Counted from the first letter of the stretch, positions 9,043-16,887 are shown. The stretch is DNA of 64,000 nt from Mycobacterium shinjukuense (GCF_010730055.1 NZ_AP022575.1:1302001-1366000), one strand, 5' to 3'. Translations and numbers: made by a program. Notes: generated by a model not told the origin, from the letters alone.

Positions 9043-10228
9043 CGAGGTCGGCGGCGTCAACACCGGCGCAGGGCGCCGCCACGATGTTGCCGCGGTAGCG
9101 GTTGCGGGCGGCCAACGCGGTGTGCAGATCGTCGATCAGTGGGTCGAGGAACATCGCGCGGTACTCGGCGTCGTCGACCGCGCGGGCGCTGATGTACATG
9201 AAGGTCAGCGCGCCCAGGAAAAGACACATCCGAATCAACGAATCCGGCGCGGGGAACGTCATGCCGAGCACCGTCGTGGTCATCGAGTCGTAGTGCGTCC
9301 ACTCCCGAAGCAGCGGCGGAGTGAGAATGATCATGCCCAGAACGAGGTATATCGTGGCGCCGACCGATGCCACCACCAGGATCTCGACGAGTTGCGAGGC
9401 GGCCAGCAGGAAGACCACGTTGAGGCGTTCGGCCCGGGTGAGTGGGAAGCCGGGAGAGGGGTCGCCCATCGTCGCGAAGGGTGTGTCGGCCAGGCTTTGG
9501 CTGCCTTCGGGCAGCACCGCCGTGGAGCGAAGCAGCGGACGCACCCGTTCCACCGTCTTGGACACGACGAACGCCCCGGCGATGGCGAGCAGAAAAACCA
9601 TCGCCAACGTCAGCCTCTCGCCGTTGATGTTGGCGGCCATCAGCCAGACATAGGTGTTGAAGAACACCAATGCCGTCAGCAGCACGATCGGCAGGGCCCG
9701 GACCGCCAGCGTGCCGACCGTCGCCAGGTGCTCCAGCGTCATCCGCACCGCCCAGCCAAGCACCGACCCGACGCCGCAGCCGGTCTGCAGCAGCACCAGG
9801 CCCACCACGACGGCGGTCCGCAACAGCTGGATCGGGCCGGATTCGATGACGTCGGATGTGGCCGCGAAGGCCACCGCCGTGGTTGCCACCGCCGCTTGGC
9901 CACGCCCGCTTGGTATCTGCGACACCAACCAGCCGACGAGGGCGGCCAGCGGTAGAGCCACCGCGAGCAGCGCCAGGATCACCCATTGCGCTGTCGTCGG
10001 CGTCGCGCTGATGAAGACTTCGCCGCCGTCGGTGACGAAGAAGACCGCCATGAGGCAGCCCTCGACCACCGCCCACGCGGCCAGCATGGGAGCCGACCGC
10101 GGCCACAGCCGACGGCACCGGCCGCGCATGGTCAGCACCGACGGCAGACCACGCTTCAAGAACCAGCTTTCAGCCTCCACAATGGCCGATGCTCGGGCCG
10201 CCGGGGGGCGACGGACGGAAAGGCTCAT
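9035..10228 (-). CDS. Conserved integral membrane protein (Rv2113 homologue)
   Basis: 397 residues, the same length as Rv2113. A basic N-terminus is followed by about seven hydrophobic spans (for example ~47-66, ~80-105, ~135-152, ~183-198, ~207-225, ~285-305 and ~345-365). No transporter signature is recognisable. The ATG at 10228 overlaps the TGA of a short upstream reading frame (ATGA), a DUF2314-like remnant, so translation may once have been coupled to it. It is followed with an 8-base overlap by the Rv2114 homologue. Confidence 0.82.
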   Translation of the reverse strand: MSLSVRRPPAARASAIVEAESWFLKRGLPSVLTMRGRCRRLWPRSAPMLAAWAVVEGCLMAVFFVTDGGEVFISATPTTAQWVILALLAVALPLAALVGWLVSQIPSGRGQAAVATTAVAFAATSDVIESGPIQLLRTAVVVGLVLLQTGCGVGSVLGWAVRMTLEHLATVGTLAVRALPIVLLTALVFFNTYVWLMAANINGERLTLAMVFLLAIAGAFVVSKTVERVRPLLRSTAVLPEGSQSLADTPFATMGDPSPGFPLTRAERLNVVFLLAASQLVEILVVASVGATIYLVLGMIILTPPLLREWTHYDSMTTTVLGMTFPAPDSLIRMCLFLGALTFMYISARAVDDAEYRAMFLDPLIDDLHTALAARNRYRGNIVAAPCAGVDAADLGD

Positions 10229-10407
10229 GCCGGCTTACCCCTTGTGTTGTGCTCGTTTCGCCTGCTGCTGATCAGTTTTCCGGGTCCATCTCCGTCGATT
10301 GTGCCGCCGGTGCGCTTGCGGATGTAGTCGAACACCGTGGATTGTGCGACGACGACGCTCTGGCCGGGGTTCAGGGCGGGGATATCGAACGGCTTGTTGG
10401 CCAGTCC
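10225..10407 (-). pseudogene. Truncated DUF2314-like domain
   Basis: The minus frame ending at 10225 reads GLANKPFDIPALNPGQSVVV, then STVFDYIRKRTGGTIDGDGPGK, a pattern like the C-terminus of DUF2314 proteins (N-P, L-x-x-G-Q, FDYI-x-x-R, DG-x-x-x-G). Only about 60 codons remain and there is no credible start; a GTG at 10335 would give 36 residues. The 5' end is lost toward the hairpin repeat beginning near 10501. The stop overlaps the ATG of the Rv2113 homologue by four bases, so this looks like the tail of a former operon partner. The family assignment is from motif memory only. Confidence 0.5.
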
Positions 10408-10500
10408 CCGTGATGGCGTCCCGTCCGGACCGGCAATAGGGCACCGTCGTGTGTGGCGGGCACGATCGAAGGCCCAAGGTCGAATGCCGGGGCGAGAATC

Positions 10501-10730
10501 GCTCCAGGCGTTGCACCTTCCTCATCTGCCCCACGTGTATCCGGTACTGCCGACACACAAAGTGCCCGCCTACCAGCGACAGCCACGGTTGTCGCTGGTA
10601 GGCGGGCGCATCGCACATCCCTGCCGTGCCGGAACGCGTGAGGTGAATGAGACAGCAGGGAACATGCACCTGGCGCATCGGGTCGCCAGTGGCCGCCGGC
10701 ACGCGGGGTCGCTCCGGTCCCCGGCCCGCT
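10501..10730. repeat. Dispersed ~230-bp hairpin repeat, copy 1
   Basis: This stretch closely matches 29835-30064, starting at GCTCCAGGCG and continuing through CTTCCTCATCTGCCCCACGT. The core is a 20-bp-arm inverted repeat (10562-10581 and 10590-10609) with an eight-base loop GCCACGGT; one pair is G-U. The second copy keeps the loop and the outer nine and inner seven pairs while four internal positions differ in both arms. There is no convincing gene inside. It may be a non-autonomous mobile element or a structured RNA. Confidence 0.65.
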
Positions 10731-10743
10731 CCGATGTTCTGGG

Positions 10744-10868
10744 TCGCCGGGCCCGTCCCGATTGCCCGGCTCCTCAGCGGGCCGGTCCCCGGCCCGCATC
10801 GTCACCGGGCCCGTCCCGATTGCCCGGCTCCTCAGCGGGCCGTCCCCGGCCCGCATCGTCGCCGGGCC
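10744..10868. repeat. Two MIRU-like tandem repeat units upstream of dop
   Basis: Two units of about 57-58 bp, roughly 10744-10803 and 10804-10861, share CCCGTCCCGATTGCCCGGCT, CTCAGCGGGCC and CCCGGCCCGCATCGTC and end against the dop promoter. The blocks GGCTCCTC and GCATCGTCrCCGG recall the mycobacterial interspersed repetitive unit (MIRU) pattern. A related block occurs near 27925-27970 in the opposite orientation. No gene is seen here. Confidence 0.6.
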
Positions 10869-10874
10869 TAGGCT
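10869..10874 (+). promoter_or_regulatory. Probable -10 element of a leaderless dop transcript
   Basis: TAGGCT fits TANNNT and sits exactly seven bases before the A of the dop ATG at 10882. That spacing would place transcription initiation at the start codon. No Shine-Dalgarno precedes the ATG, which supports leaderless translation. Confidence 0.55.
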
Positions 10875-10881
10875 TTACGGC

Positions 10882-12378
10882 ATGCAACGGATTATCGGAA
10901 CGGAGGTCGAGTATGGCATTTCGTCGCCGTCGGACCCGACCGCCAACCCGATCCTCACCTCGACGCAGGCGGTGCTGGCCTACGCGGCGGCCGCCGGCAT
11001 TCAGCGCGCCAAACGCACCCGCTGGGACTACGAGGTGGAATCACCGCTGCGGGACGCCCGAGGCTTCGACCTGAGCCGCTCGGCGGGGCCGCCGCCGGTG
11101 GTCGACGCCGACGAGGTCGGGGCCGCCAACATGATCTTGACCAACGGCGCGCGACTCTACGTCGACCACGCGCACCCGGAATATTCGGCGCCCGAATGCA
11201 CCGATCCGCTCGACGCGGTGATCTGGGACAAGGCCGGCGAGCGCGTGATGGAGGCCGCCGCCCGGCACGTCGCCAGCGTGCCCGGCGCCGCCAAACTGCA
11301 GCTGTACAAGAACAACATCGACGGCAAGGGCGCCTCCTACGGGGCGCACGAGAACTACCTGATGTCGCGGCAGACGCCGTTTTCGGCCATCATCGCCGGG
11401 CTGACCCCATTCCTGGTATCCCGGCAGGTGGTGACCGGCTCCGGTCGGGTCGGCATCGGGCCAGCCGGTGACGAGCCCGGCTTCCAGCTGTCCCAGCGCG
11501 CCGACTACATCGAGGTCGAGGTCGGGCTGGAGACCACGCTGAAACGCGGCATCATCAACACCCGGGACGAACCGCACGCCGATGCCGACCGGTACCGCCG
11601 GCTGCATGTCATCATCGGCGACGCCAACCTGGCCGAGACGTCAACCTACCTGAAGCTGGGCACCACGGCGCTGGTGCTGGACCTGATCGAGGAAGGCATC
11701 GACCTGACCGACCTGGTGCTGGCCCGGCCGGTGCACGCGGTGCACGCGATCAGCCGCGACGCGTCGCTGCGGGCGACCGTGGCCCTGGTCGACGGTCGTG
11801 AGCTGACCGGCCTCGCACTGCAACGCATCTACCTCGACCGGGTGGCCAAGCTGGTTGACAGCCGCGACCCGGACCCGCGGGCGGCGGACATCGTGCAAAC
11901 CTGGGCGCACGTGCTCGATCTGCTCGAGCGTGACCCGATGGAATGCGCCGAGCTGTTGGACTGGCCGGCCAAGCTGCGGTTGCTCGAAGGTTTCCGGCAA
12001 CGGGAGAACCTGAACTGGTCGGCCCCCCGGCTGCACCTGGTCGACCTGCAGTATTCCGATGTCCGGCTCGACAAGGGCCTGTACAACCGCCTGGTGGCGC
12101 GCGGATCGATGAAACGCTTGGTCTCCGAGCACCAGGTGCTCAACGCGGTGGACAACCCGCCCACCGACACCCGCGCGTATTTCCGCGGCGAATGCCTGCG
12201 CCGGTTCGGCGCCGATATCGCCGCGGCCAGCTGGGACTCGGTGATCTTCGACCTGGGTGGTGATTCGCTGGTGCGGATCCCGACGCTGGAGCCGCTGCGC
12301 GGCAGCAAGGCACACGTCGGGGCTCTCTTGGACTCGGTGGACAGCGCCGTGGAACTGGTGGAACAACTGACCGGCTAG
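10882..12378 (+). CDS. dop: Pup deamidase/depupylase Dop
   Basis: 498 residues. Dop converts the C-terminal Gln of Pup to Glu and also cleaves Pup from substrates. It belongs to the carboxylate-amine ligase/glutamine synthetase-like fold shared with PafA. Seen here are IGTEVEYGI with the metal-binding glutamate, the flexible Dop loop region (VESPLRDARGFDLSRSAGPP) absent from PafA, NGARLYVDHAHPEYSAPE, LYKNNIDGKGASYG and INTRDEPHADADRYRRLH. The ATG at 10882 is chosen because homology starts there and a leaderless promoter precedes it; the open frame upstream is repeat DNA. It is followed 103 bases later by pup, its substrate. Confidence 0.96.
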   Translation: MQRIIGTEVEYGISSPSDPTANPILTSTQAVLAYAAAAGIQRAKRTRWDYEVESPLRDARGFDLSRSAGPPPVVDADEVGAANMILTNGARLYVDHAHPEYSAPECTDPLDAVIWDKAGERVMEAAARHVASVPGAAKLQLYKNNIDGKGASYGAHENYLMSRQTPFSAIIAGLTPFLVSRQVVTGSGRVGIGPAGDEPGFQLSQRADYIEVEVGLETTLKRGIINTRDEPHADADRYRRLHVIIGDANLAETSTYLKLGTTALVLDLIEEGIDLTDLVLARPVHAVHAISRDASLRATVALVDGRELTGLALQRIYLDRVAKLVDSRDPDPRAADIVQTWAHVLDLLERDPMECAELLDWPAKLRLLEGFRQRENLNWSAPRLHLVDLQYSDVRLDKGLYNRLVARGSMKRLVSEHQVLNAVDNPPTDTRAYFRGECLRRFGADIAAASWDSVIFDLGGDSLVRIPTLEPLRGSKAHVGALLDSVDSAVELVEQLTG

Positions 12379-12481
12379 GGCTCGTTAGACCGGGAAACAC
12401 CGGCGTTGACCGGTAGGGTAGAGAAAGACCGGCGGGGGCGTGACGCGCACCCGCGGCCCCATGACGAAGCAGGAGGCGGCG

Positions 12482-12676
12482 ATGGCTCAGGAGCAGACCA
12501 AACGCGGCGGCGGCGGCGGCGATGACGACGACTTCGCCAACAGCACCGCTGCGGGCCAGGAGCGTCGCGAAAAGCTGACCGAGGACACCGACGACTTGCT
12601 CGACGAGATTGACGACGTCCTCGAGGAGAACGCCGAAGATTTCGTCCGCGCATACGTCCAAAAGGGCGGACAGTGA
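12482..12676 (+). CDS. pup: Prokaryotic ubiquitin-like protein Pup
   Basis: 64 residues, acidic and largely disordered, ending Gly-Gly-Gln. Dop deamidates this Gln before PafA forms an isopeptide bond to target lysines; residues ~21-58 form the helix bound by the Mpa coiled coil. MAQEQTKRGGGGGDDDDFAN and the C-terminal ENAEDFVRAYVQKGGQ match the family almost residue for residue. The ATG at 12482 follows AGGAGGCG. An in-frame upstream start at 12440 would add 14 non-conserved residues and is rejected. The stop overlaps the prcB GTG by four bases. Confidence 0.97.
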   Translation: MAQEQTKRGGGGGDDDDFANSTAAGQERREKLTEDTDDLLDEIDDVLEENAEDFVRAYVQKGGQ

Positions 12677-13566
12677 CCTGGCCGTTGCCTGATCGCCTGT
12701 CCGTCAACCCAGCACTTTCCCGAACCCCCGGTGTAGACCTGTCATCCTTCGCCGATTTCCTGCGCCGCCAGGCGCCGGAATTGCTACCGGCGAGCATCAG
12801 CGGCGGCGCGGACCCCGCCGCTGTCGGTGACCGGTTGCCGCACGGCACCACCATCGTCGCGCTGAAGTTCCCCGGCGGTGTCGTCATCGCCGGGGACCGG
12901 CGCTCGACCCAGGGCAACATGATCGCCGGTCGCGACGTGCGCAAGGTGTACATCACCGACGACTACACCGCCACCGGCATCGCCGGCACCGCGGCGGTCG
13001 CCGTCGAGTTCGCCCGGCTGTACGCCGTCGAGCTCGAGCACTACGAGAAGCTCGAAGGCGTGCCGCTCACCTTCGCCGGCAAGGTCAATCGGCTGGCGAT
13101 CATGGTGCGTGGCAATCTGGCGGCCGCGATGCAGGGGCTGGTGGCGCTGCCGCTGTTGGCCGGCTATGACATCCACGCGTCCGACCCACTAACCGCGGGG
13201 CGCATCGTCTCGTTCGACGCCGCCGGCGGCTGGAACATGGAGGAAGAGGGTTACCAGGCGGTGGGCTCGGGCTCGCTGTTCGCCAAATCCTCGATGAAGA
13301 AGTTGTATGCGCAGGTCACCGACGCCGATTCGGCGTTGCGGGTAGCCGTGGAGGCGCTGTACGACGCCGCCGACGACGACTCCGCCACCGGTGGCCCGGA
13401 TCTGGTCCGCGGCATCTTCCCCACGGCGGTCACCATCGACGCCGACGGGGCCGCCGACGTGCCGGACAGCCGGATTGCCGAAGTGGCCCGCGAGATCATC
13501 GAAAGCCGTTCGCGCCCCGACACTTCCGGCCCTGACACTTCCGGCCCCGATGGCGGTGAGAAGTGA
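12673..13566 (+). CDS. prcB: 20S proteasome beta subunit PrcB
   Basis: 297 residues. It forms the two inner catalytic rings of the proteasome core. An N-terminal propeptide (~58 residues) is removed autocatalytically between Gly and Thr in HGTTIVAL, exposing the nucleophilic Thr at about residue 59. GDRRSTQGNM and the GSGSLFAKSSMK block are family landmarks. The GTG start overlaps the pup stop and the stop overlaps the prcA start (GTGA both times), so pup-prcB-prcA is one coupled unit. The C-terminal tail carries a small tandem repeat (DTSGPDTSGP) not present in the M. tuberculosis protein as I recall it. Confidence 0.96.
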   Translation: MTWPLPDRLSVNPALSRTPGVDLSSFADFLRRQAPELLPASISGGADPAAVGDRLPHGTTIVALKFPGGVVIAGDRRSTQGNMIAGRDVRKVYITDDYTATGIAGTAAVAVEFARLYAVELEHYEKLEGVPLTFAGKVNRLAIMVRGNLAAAMQGLVALPLLAGYDIHASDPLTAGRIVSFDAAGGWNMEEEGYQAVGSGSLFAKSSMKKLYAQVTDADSALRVAVEALYDAADDDSATGGPDLVRGIFPTAVTIDADGAADVPDSRIAEVAREIIESRSRPDTSGPDTSGPDGGEK

Positions 13567-14357
13567 GCTTCCCGTATTTCATCTCACCCGAGCAGGCCAT
13601 GCGCGAGCGCAGCGAGCTCGCGCGCAAAGGCATCGCCCGGGCCCGCAGCGTGGTAGTGCTGGCCTACGCCGGCGGGGTGCTGTTCGTCGCGGAGAACCCG
13701 TCGCGGTCGCTGCAAAAGATCAGCGAACTCTACGACCGGGTGGGCTTCGCGGCCGCCGGCAAGTTCAACGAATTCGACAACCTGCGCCGCGGCGGGATCC
13801 AATTCGCCGACACCCGCGGCTATGCCTATGACCGCCGTGACGTCACGGGCCGGCAGCTGGCCAACGTGTACGCCCAGACGCTGGGCACCATCTTCACCGA
13901 GCAGGCCAAGCCGTACGAGGTCGAGTTGTGCGTGGCCGAGGTCGCGCACTATGGCGAGACGAAACCCCCCGAGCTGTACCGGATCACCTACGACGGGTCG
14001 ATCGCCGACGAACCCCACTTCGTGGTGATGGGCGGCACGACGGAGCCGATCACCAACGCGCTCAAGGAGTCCTACACCGAGAACGCCGACCTGCCTGACG
14101 CGTTGCGGATCGCGTTGAAGGCGCTGCGGGCGGGCAGCGCCGAGGCCTCGGGCAACGGTCAACCCAGCCTCGGGGTGTCCAACTTGGAGGTCGCCATCCT
14201 CGACGCCAACCGGCCGCGGCGGGCGTTTCGGCGGATCACCGGAGCAGCGCTGGAAACGCTGCTGCAGAAATCGGACGCCAAGGCCGCCAAGGCATCCAAG
14301 ACAACCAAGGCCGCCAAGGAGTCCAAGGACTCCACGGACGCGAAATCGTCCGACTAG
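13563..14357 (+). CDS. prcA: 20S proteasome alpha subunit PrcA
   Basis: 264 residues, about 16 longer than M. tuberculosis PrcA. It forms the outer rings that gate the core and receive Mpa. The start MSFPYFISPEQAMRERSELA is the gating N-terminus; ENPSRSLQKISELYDRVGFA and the RGYAYDRRDVTGRQLAN block are conserved. The extra length is a C-terminal Lys/Ala/Ser tail (from ~236, with AKAAKASKTTKAAKESKD) of low complexity, likely flexible and surface exposed. GTG 13563 overlaps the prcB stop by four bases. Confidence 0.95.
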   Translation: MSFPYFISPEQAMRERSELARKGIARARSVVVLAYAGGVLFVAENPSRSLQKISELYDRVGFAAAGKFNEFDNLRRGGIQFADTRGYAYDRRDVTGRQLANVYAQTLGTIFTEQAKPYEVELCVAEVAHYGETKPPELYRITYDGSIADEPHFVVMGGTTEPITNALKESYTENADLPDALRIALKALRAGSAEASGNGQPSLGVSNLEVAILDANRPRRAFRRITGAALETLLQKSDAKAAKASKTTKAAKESKDSTDAKSSD

Positions 14358-14500
14358 ACGGCCAGCCGTTCGGCCGGTTCGGCTTCGCTGACGCCCATGG
14401 ATCTGGGGAATACCCAGAAGTGGCGCCCAGGCCGGGATAAAATTTGCTCCTGCCGCTTCATCTGTTGCGACCGGCTCCGCCATGAGATGGGAGGTGCCAG

Positions 14501-16030
14501 ATGTCGTTTGTGATCGTGGCGCCGGAGGCGTTGCTGGCGGCGGCGGCTGATTTGGCGGGAATTGGGTCGGCGATCGACGCGGCGAATGTGGCGGTGGCGC
14601 TGCCAACAACGGGTGTGCTGGCCGCGGGCGCCGACGAGGTGTCGGCGAGCATCGCGGCGATCTTCGGGGCGCACGCCCTGAGCTATCAAACCGTCAGCGC
14701 ACGGGCCGCGGCGTTTCATGATCAGTTCGTGCGGGCCTTGACCGCCGGTGGGGGTGCGTATGCGAGCGCCGAGGCCGCCAACGTCCAACAGAGCCTGCTG
14801 AATGCGGTGAACGCGCCCACCCAGGCCCTGTTGGGGCGACCGCTGATCGGCGACGGCTCCGACGGCGGAACCGTCGGGGGGGTCGGCCAGCCCGGCCGGC
14901 CCGGCGGAATCCTGTACGGCAATGGTGGCAACGGTGGGGACAGCACGAGCCCCGGTGTGGCCGGCGGCAACGGCGGGGCGGCGGGGCTGATCGGCAACGG
15001 CGGTAACGGCGGCAAGGGCGCCGCCGGCGCGGTCGGCCCACTTGGTGCGGCTGGCGGCGCTGGCGGTAGTGGCGGCAACGGTGGCGCCGCTGGGCTGCTG
15101 TATGGCAACGGCGGGGCCGGCGGGGCCGGTGGCAACGGCGGGACCGGTGGCCCCGACGCGGGCACCGGAGGTGGTGCCGGCGGCCACGGCGGCGCGGGCG
15201 GCTTGGGTGCCGCGGCCGGGTTGATCGGCAGCGGTGGGGCCGGCGGGGTCGGTGGTCAGGGCGGGGCCGGTGCGCCCGGCGTCGGCGGCCTCAGCGTTGG
15301 TGGCAGTGGCGGCAACGGTGGCTTCGGCCAGTTCGGCGGTGCCGGCGGGCTGCTGTACGGCAATGGCGGGGCCGGTGGCGCCGGCGGCGACGGTGGGAGC
15401 TTCGGCGTCGGCGGTTTCGTGAACGGCTTCGGCGGCTATGGTGGCAGCGGCGGCCTGGGCGGCGACGCCGGGCTGTTGGGCACCGGCGGCGACGGTGGCA
15501 ACGGCGGCGATGCCGGGGCGGGCCCGCATTTGCTCCCGCCGGGCAGCCACGGCGGGGCTGGCGGGGCCGGCGGGTGGCTGTGCGGAGATGGCGGCGACGG
15601 CGGCAACGGCGGTGATGGCGGGCTGCCGTTCATCGGGACTGGCGCCGGTCGCGGCGGCGACGCCCGGCTGATCGGCAACGGCGGCAATGGCGGCAGCGGC
15701 GGGGTGGGCGCGCCTGGCTCCGTCAGCAGCGGCGGCATCGGCGGCAACGGCAACCCCGGCGGCGACGGCGGTAACGGCGGCTGGTTGTACGGCAATGGTG
15801 GCGCCGGCGGGGCCGCTGGCCAGGGCGGGCCCGGCACCACCGGGGCCGGTGGCACCGGTGGTGCCGGCGGCCGCGGCGGCAACGCCATTCTGGTCGGCAA
15901 TGGTGGGGCCGGTGGGGCGGGTGCGGCGGGCGGAGTCGGCACGTCGATCGGGCTCGCTGGGCTCGGGGGTACCGGCGGCACCCGCGGGCTGCTGCTGGGT
16001 CAGCCCGGCGCGCCCGGCCCACCCGGCTGA
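14501..16030 (+). CDS. PE_PGRS family protein, intact
   Basis: 509 residues. The PE domain (~1-100, MSFVIVAPEALLAAAADLAG) is joined by the conserved linker AVNAPTQALLGRPLIGDG to about 370 residues of Gly-Gly-Ala/Gly-Gly-Asn repeats with regular LLYGNGGAGG and LIGNGGNGG spacers. The end (GLLLGQPGAPGPPG) is typical. PE domains direct export through type VII (ESX-5) secretion to the cell surface. GGGAGGTGCC lies just upstream of the ATG, and a possible -10 (TAAAAT) at 14438. It lies between prcA and vapB, where M. tuberculosis has PE22/PPE36 as I recall, so this is a lineage-specific insertion or replacement. Confidence 0.93.
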   Translation: MSFVIVAPEALLAAAADLAGIGSAIDAANVAVALPTTGVLAAGADEVSASIAAIFGAHALSYQTVSARAAAFHDQFVRALTAGGGAYASAEAANVQQSLLNAVNAPTQALLGRPLIGDGSDGGTVGGVGQPGRPGGILYGNGGNGGDSTSPGVAGGNGGAAGLIGNGGNGGKGAAGAVGPLGAAGGAGGSGGNGGAAGLLYGNGGAGGAGGNGGTGGPDAGTGGGAGGHGGAGGLGAAAGLIGSGGAGGVGGQGGAGAPGVGGLSVGGSGGNGGFGQFGGAGGLLYGNGGAGGAGGDGGSFGVGGFVNGFGGYGGSGGLGGDAGLLGTGGDGGNGGDAGAGPHLLPPGSHGGAGGAGGWLCGDGGDGGNGGDGGLPFIGTGAGRGGDARLIGNGGNGGSGGVGAPGSVSSGGIGGNGNPGGDGGNGGWLYGNGGAGGAAGQGGPGTTGAGGTGGAGGRGGNAILVGNGGAGGAGAAGGVGTSIGLAGLGGTGGTRGLLLGQPGAPGPPG

Positions 16031-16042
16031 GGCAAGCCCCGT

Positions 16043-16080
16043 CCTTGACAGCATGCTGTCAAGGATCTTGATGCTATGCT
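16043..16080 (+). promoter_or_regulatory. vapBC operator palindrome and leaderless -10
   Basis: A perfect 22-bp palindrome at 16043-16064 has the core TTGACAGCATGCTGTCAA. A half-site, ATGCTGTCA, recurs at 16076-16084. TATGCT at 16075-16080 lies seven bases before the vapB ATG (16088), so the second half-site overlaps the -10. This fits autorepression by a VapB ribbon-helix-helix dimer with VapC. Confidence 0.6.
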
Positions 16081-16087
16081 GTCACAC

Positions 16088-16342
16088 ATGCGGACGACGG
16101 TGACGTTGGACGACGACGTCGAGCAGTTGGTGCGGCGCCGGATGGCCGAGCGGCAGGTGTCCTTCAAGAAAGCCCTCAACGACGCGATTCGAGACGGCGC
16201 CTCCGGCCGGCCCGCGCCACGCCGGTTCAGCACGCGCACGGCAGACTTGGGTGTCCCCGCGGTCAATCTCGACCGGGCCTTGCAGCTTGCGGCCGACATC
16301 GAGGACGAGGAACTCGTGCGTCGTCAGCGGCGCGGGTCATGA
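16088..16342 (+). CDS. vapB: Antitoxin VapB (VapB37-like)
   Basis: 84 residues, the length recalled for Rv2104c. The N-terminal MRTTVTLDDDVEQLVRRRMA forms a ribbon-helix-helix DNA-binding motif; the C-terminus should wrap the VapC active site. The ATG at 16088 has a leaderless -10 seven bases upstream; an upstream TTG at 16076 is rejected. The last codons (RRQRRGS, then TGA) resemble the 3' border of the MIRU that follows, so the C-terminal residues may derive from the repeat. It neutralises the adjacent toxin and represses its own promoter. Confidence 0.88.
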   Translation: MRTTVTLDDDVEQLVRRRMAERQVSFKKALNDAIRDGASGRPAPRRFSTRTADLGVPAVNLDRALQLAADIEDEELVRRQRRGS

Positions 16343-16426
16343 GCGCCGCTCTCCCCCGCAAGCGGGAGGTGCCCCCACCTCATCGCTTCGCTCTGCATCG
16401 TCAGCGGTGTGGGTCATGAGCGGTTC
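16343..16426. repeat. Single MIRU inserted between vapB and vapC
   Basis: The spacer contains CACCTCATCGCTTCGCTCTG then CATCGTCAGCGG and GTGGGTCATGAG, the MIRU pattern, and an inner hairpin CCCCGCAAGCGGG. The vapB 3' end (CGTCAGCGGCGCGGGTCATG at 16322) recurs as CGTCAGCGGTGTGGGTCATG at 16399, a 77-bp period, the known MIRU length. MIRUs characteristically insert at overlapping stop/start codons within operons. Confidence 0.72.
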
Positions 16427-16861
16427 ATGAAAATCGTCGACGCCAATGTCCTGCTGTATGCGGTCAATACCGCCAGCGAACACCACCGTCCGTCCCTGCG
16501 CTGGCTCGACGGCGCGCTATCCGGTGGCGACAGCATCGGATTCGCATGGGTCCCGTTGTTGGCGTTTGTGCGGCTAGTGACCCGGCCGGGGTTGTTCCCC
16601 CGCCCGCTGTCTCCGGAGGACGCGATTGGTCAGGTTGCCGACTGGCTGACCGCACCGAGCGCGGTATTGGTGAATCCGACCGCCCGCCACGCCGACATCC
16701 TGGCGAGAATGCTGACACAGGTGGGAGCTGGCGCCAACCTCGTCAACGACGCTCACCTGGCCGCGCTCGCCGTCGAGCATCGCGCCAGCATTGTGTCCTA
16801 CGACAGCGATTTCGGCCGATTCGGCGACGTGCGCTGGGATCACCCGTCGGCGCTGCTGTGA
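16427..16861 (+). CDS. vapC: Ribonuclease toxin VapC (VapC37-like)
   Basis: 144 residues with a complete PIN-domain active site: Asp5 in MKIVDANVLLYAV, a central Glu/Asp region, Asp in NDAHLAALA and the final Asp pair in SYDSDFGRF. PIN toxins cleave specific RNAs in an Mg-dependent way. ATG 16427 matches the usual VapC start; an earlier GTG at 16409 lies in the MIRU. Translation of vapC is separated from vapB by the 84-base MIRU spacer, where most vapBC pairs overlap, so coupling may be weakened. Confidence 0.88.
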   Translation: MKIVDANVLLYAVNTASEHHRPSLRWLDGALSGGDSIGFAWVPLLAFVRLVTRPGLFPRPLSPEDAIGQVADWLTAPSAVLVNPTARHADILARMLTQVGAGANLVNDAHLAALAVEHRASIVSYDSDFGRFGDVRWDHPSALL

Positions 16862-16887
16862 CGGTGTCCGAGGGGGAGTCGGGTTAC

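Noticed and set aside
14893..16030. CRISPR-like or tandem array in the PE_PGRS gene
   Set aside because: The periodicity is Gly-Gly-X coding repeats, irregular in length, without spacers.
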